Assembly: GCA_024697645.1 (NCBI GenBank)
Contig: JAILFH010000070.1
Span: 1 to 39,211, forward strand
Origin: Prevotella sp.
GTDB lineage: Bacteria; Bacteroidota; Bacteroidia; Bacteroidales; Bacteroidaceae
Length of the DNA stretch: 39,211 bases
Direction of reading: 5' to 3'
The first letter of the stretch is position 1; each line of letters opens with the position of its first letter. The notes below the pieces were generated by a model. The model searched no databases, was not told the DNA's origin, and saw nothing but the letters and a program-made list of their open reading frames with translations. A program made the translations under genes and the position numbers. This document shows positions 1 to 8,647 of this stretch, piece by piece.

Positions 1-635
1 ATGTTCTGAGCACCGGCACGAGCGCGCTGAACATCACCCTTGCGCTGAGGACCGTCGAGAATCATCTGGTCGCCAGTGTAAGCGTGAACAGTGGTCATGA
101 TACCGCTCTGGATAGGAGCGAAGTCGTTCAGAGCCTTGGTCATGGGAGCCAGGCAGTTGGTGGTGCAAGAAGCAGCTGAGATCACCGTGTCGGCGGGAGT
201 CAGAGTCTTGTGGTTCACATTGAAAACGATGGTGGGCAGATCGTTTCCTGCAGGAGCAGAGATAACAACCTTCTTGGCACCAGCGGTCAGGTGGGCAGAA
301 GCCTTCTCCTTAGATGTATAGAAACCTGTGCACTCCAGAACGACGTCTACGTCCAGCTTGCCCCAAGGCAGCTCAGCAGCGTTAGGAATAGCATAGATGG
401 TGATCTTCTTGCCATCGACAACGATGTAATCTTCACCAGCCTCTACAGTGTGCTTGTTCTCACCGAACTTACCAGCGAAACCACCCTGAGCGGTATCATA
501 CTTCAGCAGGTGAGCCAACATTTTGGGACTTGTCAAGTCGTTGATAGCGACTACTTCATAACCTTCAGCCTCGAACATCTGACGGAAAGCGAGGCGACCA
601 ATACGGCCAAAGCCGTTAATAGCTACATTTGTCAT
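1..635 (-). CDS. gap: Glyceraldehyde-3-phosphate dehydrogenase, 3' end missing
   Basis: NAD-dependent GAPDH oxidises and phosphorylates glyceraldehyde-3-phosphate to 1,3-bisphosphoglycerate in cytoplasmic glycolysis. The reading frame starts at the ATG at 635 ([14 protein letters not shown], the Rossmann NAD-binding start) and runs off the left edge after 211 complete codons, about two thirds of the usual 330-340 residues. The active-site motif SCTTNCLAP is present, with the nucleophile at Cys157. The start of the C-terminal catalytic domain is also visible ([10 protein letters not shown]). The gene is divergent from mscL. The only good promoter match (802-809) would give a leader of about 160 nt. 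Identity is clear from the motifs; the remainder lies outside the window. Confidence 0.97.
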   Translation of the reverse strand, partial: MTNVAINGFGRIGRLAFRQMFEAEGYEVVAINDLTSPKMLAHLLKYDTAQGGFAGKFGENKHTVEAGEDYIVVDGKKITIYAIPNAAELPWGKLDVDVVLECTGFYTSKEKASAHLTAGAKKVVISAPAGNDLPTIVFNVNHKTLTPADTVISAASCTTNCLAPMTKALNDFAPIQSGIMTTVHAYTGDQMILDGPQRKGDVQRARAGAQN

Positions 636-801
636 TTTAATTGAATTACTTTAATAAAAGGGTTAAAAATATTTCCTTATTTGATTAAATTCTATTTCTG
701 AATGCGCTTATTCACATTATCATAAACCTTTGTTCAACCCCAAAATGGGAAAAATGGAAGATTTTTTACGATTAAAACGCATTTTTTTCCTATTTCGAGC
801 G

Positions 802-809
802 CAAAGTTA
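802..809 (-). promoter_or_regulatory. Bacteroides-type -7 box for gap
   Basis: TAACTTTG on the minus strand matches the Bacteroidetes -7 consensus TAnnTTTG. It is the only match between mscL and gap in this orientation. The implied leader of about 160 nt is long. Confidence 0.5.
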
Positions 810-821
810 CAAAAAAATTTC

Positions 822-829
822 TATATTTG
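822..829 (+). promoter_or_regulatory. Bacteroides-type -7 box for mscL
   Basis: TATATTTG matches TAnnTTTG. It lies 12 bp from the opposing gap -7 box, so the two promoters probably share or overlap their -33 regions. The predicted mscL leader is about 150 nt. Confidence 0.5.
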
Positions 830-984
830 CACATGAAATCAGTCTTAATTTAAATTAAAGATTAGTGATTAATGATAAAAGATTGAAAAATTGAGAGGAA
901 ATGCATAATGATTGCAAAATGTAGATTGCAAAATCGATAATATTTAGCATTAACTTTTATATTAACTCTTAAAAATTAAAGATT

Positions 985-1380
985 ATGGGATTTATTAAAG
1001 AATTCAAGGAGTTTGCCATGAAGGGCAACGTAATGGACATGGCAGTCGGTGTAATCATCGGCGGTGCTTTTGGCAAAATCGTTAGTTCTCTCGTCGACGA
1101 CGTTTTGATGCCTCTCGTAGGTATGATTACTGGCAACGTAGACTTCACTAAACTTGCTTTCAAGATTGGCGAAGGTGAAGAGGCTGCTACACTGGCTTAC
1201 GGTAACTTCATCCAGAACACAGTTGACTTCCTGATCGTAGCATTCTGTATCTTCTTGATGCTGAAGGGCATTAACAAGTTGAACAAGAAGAAGGAAGAAG
1301 AGCCCGCTCCTGAAGCACCCGCTGGTCCCACTCAGGAAGAGTTGCTTGGTGAAATCCGCGACCTGCTGAAGAACAAATAA
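985..1380 (+). CDS. mscL: Large-conductance mechanosensitive channel MscL
   Basis: MscL is a homopentameric inner-membrane channel that opens under membrane tension to release solutes during hypo-osmotic shock. The 131-residue protein has the usual family length. It starts with the N-terminal amphipathic helix ([14 protein letters not shown]), followed by TM1 with the pore-lining glycine/alanine pattern ([20 protein letters not shown]). A periplasmic loop follows, then TM2 (about residues 75-96) and a charged cytoplasmic helix ([14 protein letters not shown]). A Pro/Glu-rich linker ([12 protein letters not shown]) joins TM2 to that helix. The gene appears monocistronic, with a terminator-like hairpin 43 bp after the stop. 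Confidence 0.97.
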   Translation: MGFIKEFKEFAMKGNVMDMAVGVIIGGAFGKIVSSLVDDVLMPLVGMITGNVDFTKLAFKIGEGEEAATLAYGNFIQNTVDFLIVAFCIFLMLKGINKLNKKKEEEPAPEAPAGPTQEELLGEIRDLLKNK

Positions 1381-1423
1381 TCTCAGGACATGGAACTAAG
1401 CAAAAACGCTTAAGTAACGAATA

Positions 1424-1453
1424 AGGGTGTGTCTGACCAATCAGATACACCCT
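1424..1453 (+). terminator. Terminator-like hairpin after mscL
   Basis: AGGGTGTGTCTGA and TCAGATACACCCT pair over 13 bp (one G-U) around a CCAA loop. The T-tract is weak (TACTTATT), so efficiency is uncertain. Confidence 0.6.
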
Positions 1454-1634
1454 TACTTATTGAAATAAGGAAATTACTTCTCTGCAATTCGAGCGAAGAT
1501 TCCTTCTAAGACGAAAGACATCTTCCGCTATTCGAGTGAAGAATCATCCTATAGGCGCAATGCGTTTGGAACTGGATTTCTACAAATCAGTACAATTCGC
1601 AAATTGCCTTCTGCATGTCACAAAGCATTAAAGA

Positions 1635-2018
1635 CTAATAAGTTACAGCATTCAGAATGCCCTTGAGGATTCCCTTCAGTTCGTTGCCAAAAGCCTTCAG
1701 TTTGTCGAACACGCCATCCTTCATGCCCTTTGCCATATAGCCAGCGCACTGACCTTCCAGTTTTCCAATCTTGTCTTTCTCCTCAGGAGTGTAGTCAAGT
1801 TCGTGTTTGCTGATGTTCTTGCGAATCTTCACAAACTTCTCGCCGGCACGCTCCCATTCGGAAACAGAGTATTGAGCACTATGGTCACGCAACTCGTAGG
1901 AGAAATTCTCCAACTGATTGATGGCGTGCTGCTTCGTTGAACATGAGGTCAGTTGCAAAGCCAAAAGCATTCCTGCAGCGACCACGAATAATTTCATTCC
2001 GTTACGTTTCATTGTCAT
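1635..2018 (-). CDS. Small predicted lipoprotein
   Basis: About 127 residues. A short basic N-terminus and hydrophobic stretch (MKLFVVAAGMLLALQ) lead to the lipobox LTSC, so it is probably a lipoprotein processed by signal peptidase II. The mature part is charged and helical (ELRDHSAQYSVSEWERAGEKF; EEKDKIGKLEGQ), with a Gly/Lys-rich tail. It resembles small Bacteroidales lipoproteins of the DUF6565 type, but that name is tentative. The frame extends to an ATG at 2048, but that codon overlaps the -7 box at 2046-2053 and so would lie upstream of transcription. The ATG at 2018, or the one at 2012, is therefore preferred. No operon partner is visible; function is unknown. Confidence 0.75.
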   Translation of the reverse strand: MTMKRNGMKLFVVAAGMLLALQLTSCSTKQHAINQLENFSYELRDHSAQYSVSEWERAGEKFVKIRKNISKHELDYTPEEKDKIGKLEGQCAGYMAKGMKDGVFDKLKAFGNELKGILKGILNAVTY

Positions 2019-2045
2019 CTTTTCTGTTGGTAAATATTTCGGGTG

Positions 2046-2053
2046 CAAATATA
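2046..2053 (-). promoter_or_regulatory. Bacteroides-type -7 box for the lipoprotein gene
   Basis: TATATTTG on the minus strand matches TAnnTTTG. Transcription would start near 2040, leaving a leader of about 20 nt and excluding the upstream ATG at 2048. Confidence 0.6.
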
Positions 2054-2275
2054 GAACATCTGAACCAAACGACCAAATTCTGCTTGTTAAATATTCCTAT
2101 CATAATGCGGAAATGACGCTACAGAAAGGTCTTTAGTTAAGATTTGTTATAAACGAGAACAGCAAATAAACTATTAATAAATTTCATCATCAAAGAAGAA
2201 AAATAGGATAGACCAGAGATTTCTGGCTCCATTAGATCAACGAAATAAAAGTAGAATAAATAATAAAAGATTTTT

Positions 2276-3619
2276 ATGAAAAGGCAAATTTTATTTAGCA
2301 TTGCGTTGCTAAGTTTTGTGATTTCACCGACCACGACATCGGCTCGACAATGGACTTTACGCGAATGCATTGACTATGCTCTGCAAAACAACATTACACT
2401 GCAAAAATCGCGCATCAACAAACTTTCGGCTCAAGAAGACATTTTCCAAAGCCAGGCAGCACTTCTTCCATCTCTCAGTGCAAGCACCGGACATAACGTA
2501 TCATATCAACCCTGGCCCGAAACAGGACGTGCTCAGGTTCAGAATGGATACGTGGAACAAAGCGTTGACAAGGTTTACTACAATGGTTCTTATGGTGTGA
2601 GTTCGAACTGGACCGTATGGAACGGAAACCGAAACCGGAACACCGTCAAACTGAACGAGATGGCTGCAGAACAGGCGGAACTCGACTCAGCGACAACTGC
2701 TAACAACATACAGGAGCAGATTGCACAACTCTATGTTCAGATTCTTTATTCTGCTGAAGCCATCAAGGTGAACAAGCAGAGTCTGGAAACCAGCATCAAG
2801 AACGAACAGCGCGGTAAGGCTTTCGTCGAAGTTGGCAAAATGAGTCGCGCCGATTTGGCTCAACTGACATCGCAGCGCGCTCAGGATGAGTATAACATCG
2901 TAGAGGCAGAAAGCGCCTTGAGAAACTATAAGCGTCAGTTGAAGCAATTGCTGCAAATCGTTGATACTGAGGAGTTTGACATTGTTATTCCTGAGACTAC
3001 AGACGAAATGGCTCTACAAGTGGTTCCTGCCCTTCAGGAAGTATATTCCTATGCACTTGAACAGCGTCCCGAAATCAAAAATGCGAAGTTGGGTATTGAG
3101 ACCAGCGACCTCAACATTAAAATGGCTAAGGCCCAGCGTCTGCCGACAATTGGCGTAAGTGCAAGTGCGGTTACGAACACTTCCTCAATGAGCAGCAACG
3201 CTTGGGGTTCGCAGTTGAAGAATAACTTCAACCTGGGTGGAGGCTTCAATGTGAGCATTCCCATCCTCGACAATCGCTCGACAAAGACTGCCGTGAACAA
3301 GGCTAAACTGCAACGAGAGAACTATATGCTCGAACTGAAGAATCAACAGACAACGCTCTATTCTACCCTTGAGAACTATTGGCTTCAGGCAGTCACCAAT
3401 CAGGAGAAATTTAAGGCTGCAAAGATAGCCACAGAGAGTGCACAGACAAGTTACGATATGCTCAGCGGAAAGTTTGAGCAGAAACTCATCAACATCGTTG
3501 AACTCATGCAGGGGCGTGACGCATTGCTGAAGGCTCAGCAAAACGAACTTCAGAGCAAGTATCTCACAATCCTGAACATCGACATGCTTAAGTTCTACGA
3601 GACTGGCGAACTCAGATAA
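2276..3619 (+). CDS. TolC-family outer-membrane efflux protein
   Basis: Outer-membrane channel of a tripartite exporter. The 447 residues begin with a signal peptide (about 1-23, cleavage near TSARQ). The mature start WTLRECIDYALQNNITL is the typical TolC/OEP first helix. Two OEP repeats follow, with long heptad-rich helices (about 140-240 and 335-430) and the usual family length. It is first in a four-gene same-strand operon with an adaptor (49 bp downstream), an ABC ATPase and a MacB-like permease, so it most likely provides the exit duct for that pump. The 227 bp upstream are AT-rich without an exact -7 match. The substrate cannot be read from the sequence. Confidence 0.93.
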   Translation: MKRQILFSIALLSFVISPTTTSARQWTLRECIDYALQNNITLQKSRINKLSAQEDIFQSQAALLPSLSASTGHNVSYQPWPETGRAQVQNGYVEQSVDKVYYNGSYGVSSNWTVWNGNRNRNTVKLNEMAAEQAELDSATTANNIQEQIAQLYVQILYSAEAIKVNKQSLETSIKNEQRGKAFVEVGKMSRADLAQLTSQRAQDEYNIVEAESALRNYKRQLKQLLQIVDTEEFDIVIPETTDEMALQVVPALQEVYSYALEQRPEIKNAKLGIETSDLNIKMAKAQRLPTIGVSASAVTNTSSMSSNAWGSQLKNNFNLGGGFNVSIPILDNRSTKTAVNKAKLQRENYMLELKNQQTTLYSTLENYWLQAVTNQEKFKAAKIATESAQTSYDMLSGKFEQKLINIVELMQGRDALLKAQQNELQSKYLTILNIDMLKFYETGELR

Positions 3620-3668
3620 AAGGAACACAACTGATCATTTCATTTCGACCAAAATATCAAGTATATAT

Positions 3669-4892
3669 ATGAAAAAGGTAAGTAAAAAAATTTGGCTCGC
3701 AGCACTTGCCGTTTTGGCTATCGGCATCGTGATTTGGCTCCTGACGAGCAAGAAAGAAAAAGGCGAAGTTTCGTTTGAAACCGCCAAGGTGACTGTTAGC
3801 AACATTCAGAATTCCATTACCGCTACAGGTACCATCGAACCTGTGACTTCGGTTACAGTCGGTACTCAGGTAAGTGGTATTGTTGCCCATCTCTATGTCG
3901 ACTACAACAGCGTTGTACGCAAAGGGCAGGTCATTGCCGAACTCGACAAAACCAACCTGATGAGTGAACTCAACACCGCTAAGGCAAATCTCAACAGTGT
4001 GCAGAGTTCGCTCAACTATCAATCGGCAAACTACAATCGCTACAAGACGCTTTACGAGAAGGGACTTGTCTCTGCCGACGAATTTGAAAGCGCCCGCCTC
4101 TCCTATCAGCAAGCCAACCAGCAAGTAGCACAGGCCCGTGAAAACGTGAAGCGTGCCCAGACCAATCTCGGATATGCGACCATCACCTCTCCTATCGACG
4201 GTATTGTGCTTTCGAAATCGGTTGAAGAAGGACAGACCGTAGCAGCATCGTTCTCTACACCTGAACTGTTCACTATTGCGCAAGACCTGACCAACATGCA
4301 GGTGATTGCTGACATCGATGAAGCCGACATTGGTGGTGTTATTGCCGGACAGCGCGTAACGTTCACCGTCGACGCATTCCCCGATGATACATTCGAAGGT
4401 TCGGTGAAGCAGGTTCGCCAGCAAGCAACGACCGAAAGCAACGTCGTTACTTATGAAGTGGTCATCTCCGCTCCCAACAACGACCTGAAGTTGAAGCCCG
4501 GACTGACTGCCAACGTGACTATCTTCACACTTGAGAAAAACAACATTCTCGTTGTGCCTTCAAAGGCTCTTCGTTTCACTCCCAATGCAGCCATCCTGAA
4601 TAAGGATCAGGTGATTGAGGACTGCGAAGGCGACCATAAACTTTGGACTAAAGAAGGCAACACCTTCAAGGCACATAAGGTGGAAATCGGCACTGCAAAC
4701 GGCACACTTACTGAGATCGTAAGCGGCATTAAGGAAGGAACCGAAGTGTTGGCCGACTTCAGTATGTCAGCAGGCATAGAAGAAGCAGGCGGACAACAAG
4801 CCAACAATCCTTTCATGCCGAAACCGCGAAACAACAACAATAATAATAAAAAAGGTAACACCAATTCACAAGGCAACGCCAACAAACAATAA
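3669..4892 (+). CDS. MacA-like periplasmic adaptor (HlyD/RND family)
   Basis: Membrane-fusion protein joining the inner-membrane pump to the TolC-like channel. Its 407 residues comprise an N-terminal anchor (about 7-25, IWLAALAVLAIGIVIWLL), then a first lipoyl half (VTVGTQVSGIVAHLYVDYN). A helical hairpin (about 100-165; AKANLNSVQSSLNYQSANYNR), the second lipoyl half (ATITSPIDGIVLSKSVEEGQ), and beta-barrel and membrane-proximal domains follow. The C-terminus is low-complexity and Asn-rich (about 380-407, including a run of six Asn), which is unusual but probably an unstructured tail. It lies 3 bp before the ATPase gene. The gene order matches MacAB-TolC systems, which export macrolides, peptides or lipids; substrate unknown. 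Confidence 0.92.
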   Translation: MKKVSKKIWLAALAVLAIGIVIWLLTSKKEKGEVSFETAKVTVSNIQNSITATGTIEPVTSVTVGTQVSGIVAHLYVDYNSVVRKGQVIAELDKTNLMSELNTAKANLNSVQSSLNYQSANYNRYKTLYEKGLVSADEFESARLSYQQANQQVAQARENVKRAQTNLGYATITSPIDGIVLSKSVEEGQTVAASFSTPELFTIAQDLTNMQVIADIDEADIGGVIAGQRVTFTVDAFPDDTFEGSVKQVRQQATTESNVVTYEVVISAPNNDLKLKPGLTANVTIFTLEKNNILVVPSKALRFTPNAAILNKDQVIEDCEGDHKLWTKEGNTFKAHKVEIGTANGTLTEIVSGIKEGTEVLADFSMSAGIEEAGGQQANNPFMPKPRNNNNNNKKGNTNSQGNANKQ

Positions 4893-4895
4893 AAT

Positions 4896-5648
4896 ATGGC
4901 TGAAGAAAACAAGAAAGTCGTCATTGAACTACAGAACGTGAAGCGCTACTTCCAAGTAGGTTCCGAAACAGTGAAGGCGTTGCGCGGTGTGTCGTTCAAG
5001 ATCTACGAGGGCGAATTTGTCACTATTCAGGGAACATCTGGATCTGGCAAATCCACACTGCTCAACCAGTTGGGTTGTCTCGATACACCCACGAGTGGAG
5101 AGTATTTCCTCGACGGCATCAGCGTTCGCAGCATGTCGAAGACGCAGCGTGCCCACTTGCGTAACCGCAAGATTGGCTTTGTGTTCCAGAACTACAATCT
5201 TCTCGCCAAGACAACTGCTGTGGAAAATGTTGAGTTGCCGTTGATGTACAATTCAGAAGTCTCTGCCAGCGAGCGTCGCGAAAAGGCCATCAATGCGCTG
5301 AAGGCCGTTGGACTGGGCGATCGTCTCTATCATAAGTCGAATCAGATGTCTGGTGGACAGATGCAGCGTGTGGCCATTGCCCGCGCTTTGGTGAACGACC
5401 CTACTATTCTGCTTGCCGACGAGGCAACTGGTAATCTTGATACGCATACGTCGTTTGAGATGCTGGTGCTCTTCCAGGAACTCTATTTCCAAGGTCACAC
5501 GATTATATTTGTGACCCACAACCCTGAGATTGCCGAATACGCCAGTCGCAACATTGTGTTGCTCGATGGCAAGATTCGTGAGGATACGATTAATACAAAC
5601 ATCAAGTCAGCAGCCGAGGCCCTGGCCAAACTTCCTATAGACGATTAA
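4896..5648 (+). CDS. ABC transporter ATP-binding protein (MacB/LolD type)
   Basis: Cytoplasmic ATPase of the export pump. All motifs are intact: Walker A GTSGSGKST (46-54), Q-loop (FVFQNYNLL, Gln98), signature MSGGQMQRVAIARAL (151-165), Walker B ILLADEATGNLD (171-182) and the switch histidine in VTHNPE (about 208). Its 250 residues are typical of the MacB/LolD/FtsE clade, with a short C-terminal extension. In E. coli MacB, the ATPase and permease are one polypeptide; here they are two genes 4 bp apart, a common Bacteroidetes arrangement. It powers the permease encoded next. Confidence 0.95.
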   Translation: MAEENKKVVIELQNVKRYFQVGSETVKALRGVSFKIYEGEFVTIQGTSGSGKSTLLNQLGCLDTPTSGEYFLDGISVRSMSKTQRAHLRNRKIGFVFQNYNLLAKTTAVENVELPLMYNSEVSASERREKAINALKAVGLGDRLYHKSNQMSGGQMQRVAIARALVNDPTILLADEATGNLDTHTSFEMLVLFQELYFQGHTIIFVTHNPEIAEYASRNIVLLDGKIREDTINTNIKSAAEALAKLPIDD

Positions 5649-5652
5649 GACA

Positions 5653-6873
5653 ATGAACATACTCAATCTATTTAAAGTAAGTCTGAAGGCCGTAGCCAAT
5701 AACAAGATGCGCTCGTTCCTGTCGATGCTGGGTATCATCATCGGCGTTGCAGCAGTCATCATCATGATGGCCATTGGACAAGGTTCGAAAGAGAGCATTC
5801 GTGCTGAACTTTCAACGATGGGCACTAATCTGCTCACCATCAGGCCAGGTGCCGATATGAGAGGTGGCGTACGTCAGGACCCATCAGCAATGCAGACGCT
5901 GAAGATAGCCGACTACGAACGCATCATCAGAGATAAGAAATTTGTCACGAAGGTTTCTCCTGAGGTGACAGGAAGTGGTCAGGTTATCTATGGTAATAAC
6001 AATACGACAACAACTATTTATGGTGAGTCTACTGACTATCTCGACATCAAGCAATGGACTGTTGAGGAAGGAGAATGCTTCACTGAAGAAGACATCAAGA
6101 AGTCGGCGAAGGTTGTTGTTGTGGGTAAAACCATCGTTACAGAACTATTCGGCGACGGAGTCGACCCCATTGGCAAGACAATCCGATTCAAATCAATCCC
6201 CATGCGCATTGTAGGCGTGCTGAAGTCAAAGGGCTACAACTCGTGGGGAATGGACCAGGACAACGTGATGATTGCCCCCTATACTACTGTCATGAAACGC
6301 ATTGCCGCACAGACTTGGTTCTCGAGCATCAACTGTTCGGCGGTGACGGAAGAACTCTCTGATGCAGCCATCGAGGAACTCACTCAGATTCTTCGCGACA
6401 ATCATAAGTTGAAGGAAGAGGCTGAAGATGATTTCACAATTCGTTCGCAGGCCGAGATGATGGAAACAATGTCTTCAACGATGGATACGGTGACGATTAT
6501 CCTTGTTGTGGCAGCAGCATTCTCACTACTCGTTGCCGGTATCGGCATTATGAACATCATGTTGGTTTCAGTCACCGAGCGTACCAAGGAGATTGGCCTC
6601 CGAATGGCTGTGGGAGCAACAGGACCCGTCATTTCACTACAATTCCTCATCGAGTCGATACTCATATCGGTGACAGGCGGCCTACTGGGCATTCTGGTAG
6701 GCTGCGGCGCAAGCGAGTTCATTGTACCTATGTTCGGAATGCCCTCAAGTGTTCCCCTGTGGTCAATCAATGTGTCATTCCTCGTGTGTGTGTTCATCGG
6801 TATTCTCTTCGGTTACATCCCGGCACAAAAGGCTGCCAACATGGACCCGATCGAGGCCATCAGACACGAGTAA
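5653..6873 (+). CDS. MacB-like ABC transporter permease (FtsX family)
   Basis: Inner-membrane subunit of the pump, 406 residues. It has the MacB layout: TM1 near the N-terminus (about 20-40, SMLGIIIGVAAVIIMMAIGQGS), a periplasmic MacB_PCD domain (about 45-270), and three C-terminal TM segments (about 278-302, 325-352, 365-388). The FtsX-type segment SVTERTKEIGLRMAVGA between TM2 and TM3 contacts the ATPase. The C-terminal PAQKAANMDPIEAIRHE is the family hallmark. MacB-type permeases work by mechanotransmission, driving material from the periplasm through TolC. The last 14 bp overlap tail-to-tail with the phosphatase gene on the other strand. Confidence 0.94.
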   Translation: MNILNLFKVSLKAVANNKMRSFLSMLGIIIGVAAVIIMMAIGQGSKESIRAELSTMGTNLLTIRPGADMRGGVRQDPSAMQTLKIADYERIIRDKKFVTKVSPEVTGSGQVIYGNNNTTTTIYGESTDYLDIKQWTVEEGECFTEEDIKKSAKVVVVGKTIVTELFGDGVDPIGKTIRFKSIPMRIVGVLKSKGYNSWGMDQDNVMIAPYTTVMKRIAAQTWFSSINCSAVTEELSDAAIEELTQILRDNHKLKEEAEDDFTIRSQAEMMETMSSTMDTVTIILVVAAAFSLLVAGIGIMNIMLVSVTERTKEIGLRMAVGATGPVISLQFLIESILISVTGGLLGILVGCGASEFIVPMFGMPSSVPLWSINVSFLVCVFIGILFGYIPAQKAANMDPIEAIRHE

Positions 6874-7510
6874 GAAGTTCCTCTGGCGACTCCACAAGCG
6901 TTGTGGCGCCGTGCTGGATAAGAAATTCACGATTGCGGAATCCCCAAAGCACGCTGATGCAAGGGATTCCGCAGTTTTTTGCAGTCTCTACATCCACATC
7001 GCTATCGCCTACATATACCGCGCCTACTTTCCCTACGTTGAGTTGACGCAGCGCCTCGAAAACTGTATCTGGAGCAGGTTTCTTCCTAATGCCCTCTGCT
7101 TCGTGTTCGCCTATGGCAACATTAATCGTGTCTCCAAAGAAATGCGCAATGAGTTCTTGAGTTGCCTTATAGAACTTATTACTGACCACAGCCAGTTGAC
7201 ATCCTCTTGCCTTCAGTTCTGCCAACATTTCCCGTATGCCTTCATAAGGCTGAGTTTTGTCTAGTCCATGAAGAAGATAATGCTGTTGGAATGTGGACAA
7301 AACTTCCTCTATCTGCTTGGCGGAAGTGCCTGCGGGAACTGCCCGTTCTATCAATCGCCGTACGCCGTTGCCGACAAATTGCCTCACCTCATCACGTGAG
7401 TGAACAGGCATCCCATGCGCTTCTAGCGCATAGTTGCAACTGGCAGTCAGGTCGTCCAACGTATCGAGCAGAGTGCCATCAAGATCAAAAACAATTGTTT
7501 GATATGTCAT
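6860..7510 (-). CDS. HAD-family phosphatase, phosphoglycolate phosphatase-like
   Basis: A 216-residue HAD hydrolase. Motif I is VFDLDGTLLDT (nucleophile Asp9, acid Asp11), followed by a helical cap (about 18-85). Motif II is VVSNK (about 110), motif III is the Lys in RKKPAPD, and motif IV is VYVGDSDVDVETA. This pattern fits the Gph/PGP subfamily, which dephosphorylates 2-phosphoglycolate, although HAD substrate range is hard to read from sequence; other small sugar phosphates are possible. Its promoter is only about 8 bp before the ATG, predicting an almost leaderless mRNA. It is convergent with the exporter operon (14-bp overlap) and divergent from mltG. Confidence 0.9.
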   Translation of the reverse strand: MTYQTIVFDLDGTLLDTLDDLTASCNYALEAHGMPVHSRDEVRQFVGNGVRRLIERAVPAGTSAKQIEEVLSTFQQHYLLHGLDKTQPYEGIREMLAELKARGCQLAVVSNKFYKATQELIAHFFGDTINVAIGEHEAEGIRKKPAPDTVFEALRQLNVGKVGAVYVGDSDVDVETAKNCGIPCISVLWGFRNREFLIQHGATTLVESPEELLTRV

Positions 7511-7518
7511 AGATTCTG

Positions 7519-7526
7519 CAAAATTA
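7519..7526 (-). promoter_or_regulatory. -7 box for the HAD phosphatase gene
   Basis: TAATTTTG on the minus strand matches TAnnTTTG. Only 8 nt separate it from the ATG at 7510, so the leader should be 0-5 nt. Confidence 0.6.
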
Positions 7527-7570
7527 CAAAAAAACTTCTATATTCAATCTTCTATATCCAATCTTTTTTG

Positions 7571-7578
7571 TACTTTTG
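7571..7578 (+). promoter_or_regulatory. -7 box for mltG; fixes its start
   Basis: TACTTTTG matches TAnnTTTG and ends 4 nt before the ATG at 7583. Transcription should begin at or next to the start codon. The in-frame ATG at 7499 lies upstream of this promoter. Confidence 0.6.
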
Positions 7579-7582
7579 CAGC

Positions 7583-8623
7583 ATGAAAAAGAAGTTTATC
7601 TATTCGGCAGTCGCCTGCTTAGCAATTATTCTCGGCACTGCCTACTATTATTTCTTCTCACCGTTTCTGAGCCAACCCTCAGAAACCCATTATCTGTATG
7701 TTGATCGCGACGACAATATCGACTCCATCTATACAAAGTTGAAGCCTGTTGCCAACAACGGCTCTTTCAATGGACTGAAGACTCTCATCCGCCAAAGCCA
7801 TTATGCAAATAATGTGAGAACGGGACGTTATGCTATTGAAAAGGGAGAGGGTGCTTTCACGGTGTTCAGAAGGCTGAAAAACGGTCAGCAAACACCTCTG
7901 AATCTGACAATCCCCAGCGTAAGAACAGTTGATCGGCTCGCTGCTGAACTGTCGCAGAAACTTATGCTCGACAGCGTCGAGATTGCCGATGCGCTCTTCT
8001 CTAATGAAGTCTGCAGCAAGTATGGTTACGACACCACAACGATTGCATGCATGTTCATTCCGAACACTTATGAAATCTATTGGAATACAAACTTGGACAA
8101 GTTCCTCGACCGCATGCATAAGGAAAGTGAGAAGTTCTGGGAAGCCGACCAACGAAAAGACAAAGCCGCTGCGGCTGGTCTGACGCCAAATGAAGTGATC
8201 ACTTTGGCAAGCATCATCGATGAGGAAACTGCCAACAATGCTGAGAAGCCAATGATTGCGGGCATGTATCTGAATCGCCTTCATCTCTCGTCGGGTGAGT
8301 ATCCAAACGGAATGCCCCTGCAAGCCGACCCGACCATCAAGTTTGCTTGGAAGAAGTTCGAACTGAAGAGAATCTACAACAACCTGCTGACCATCGACAG
8401 TCCTTACAACACCTATCGATATGCGGGACTGCCTCCTGGCCCCATCCGCATTCCTTCGGTAGCCGGAATCGACGCGGTCCTGAACTTTACACATCACGAC
8501 TATCTGTACATGTGTGCCAAGGAAGACTTCAGCGGAACTCACAATTTCGCAGCGACTTATTCGGAGCACCTGCAGAATGCGGCAAAGTACTCCAAAGCCC
8601 TTAACGAGAGAGGTATCAAATAG
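7583..8623 (+). CDS. mltG: Endolytic murein transglycosylase MltG (YceG family)
   Basis: Inner-membrane lytic transglycosylase that cuts nascent glycan strands and so limits their length. The ATG at 7583 gives 346 residues with an N-terminal TM helix (about 5-24) directly after MKKKF. An in-frame ATG at 7499 would add 28 non-conserved residues and lies upstream of the promoter, so it is rejected. After a LysM-like region come the YceG hallmarks: LASIIDEETANNAEKP (208-223, carrying the catalytic acidic site), YLNRL, MPLQADPTIKFA and YNTYRYAGLPPGPI. It lies 24 bp before a transporter gene and is probably co-transcribed with it. It is likely expressed from a leaderless mRNA. Confidence 0.93.
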   Translation: MKKKFIYSAVACLAIILGTAYYYFFSPFLSQPSETHYLYVDRDDNIDSIYTKLKPVANNGSFNGLKTLIRQSHYANNVRTGRYAIEKGEGAFTVFRRLKNGQQTPLNLTIPSVRTVDRLAAELSQKLMLDSVEIADALFSNEVCSKYGYDTTTIACMFIPNTYEIYWNTNLDKFLDRMHKESEKFWEADQRKDKAAAAGLTPNEVITLASIIDEETANNAEKPMIAGMYLNRLHLSSGEYPNGMPLQADPTIKFAWKKFELKRIYNNLLTIDSPYNTYRYAGLPPGPIRIPSVAGIDAVLNFTHHDYLYMCAKEDFSGTHNFAATYSEHLQNAAKYSKALNERGIK

Positions 8624-8647
8624 ATAATTATTGAAAAACAAATACTT

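Larger units (their letters stand above)
636..984. other. AT-rich divergent intergenic region gap/mscL
   Basis: This 349-bp spacer has no plausible gene. It holds two back-to-back promoter -7 elements about 12 bp apart (802-809 minus, 822-829 plus), implying 5' leaders of about 150-160 nt on each side. The mscL-side leader contains a short direct repeat (ATTGCAAAAT twice, around 910-945). No riboswitch class was recognised. Confidence 0.6.

Noticed and set aside
835..984. Riboswitch or thermosensor in the mscL leader
   Set aside because: The leader is long but AT-rich with no convincing stem or known aptamer pattern.
3657..4424. Minus-strand open frame of 255 codons
   Set aside because: Antisense to the MacA-like adaptor gene; no domain.
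7679..8641. Minus-strand open frame of 320 codons
   Set aside because: Antisense to mltG, whose YceG motifs are clear.
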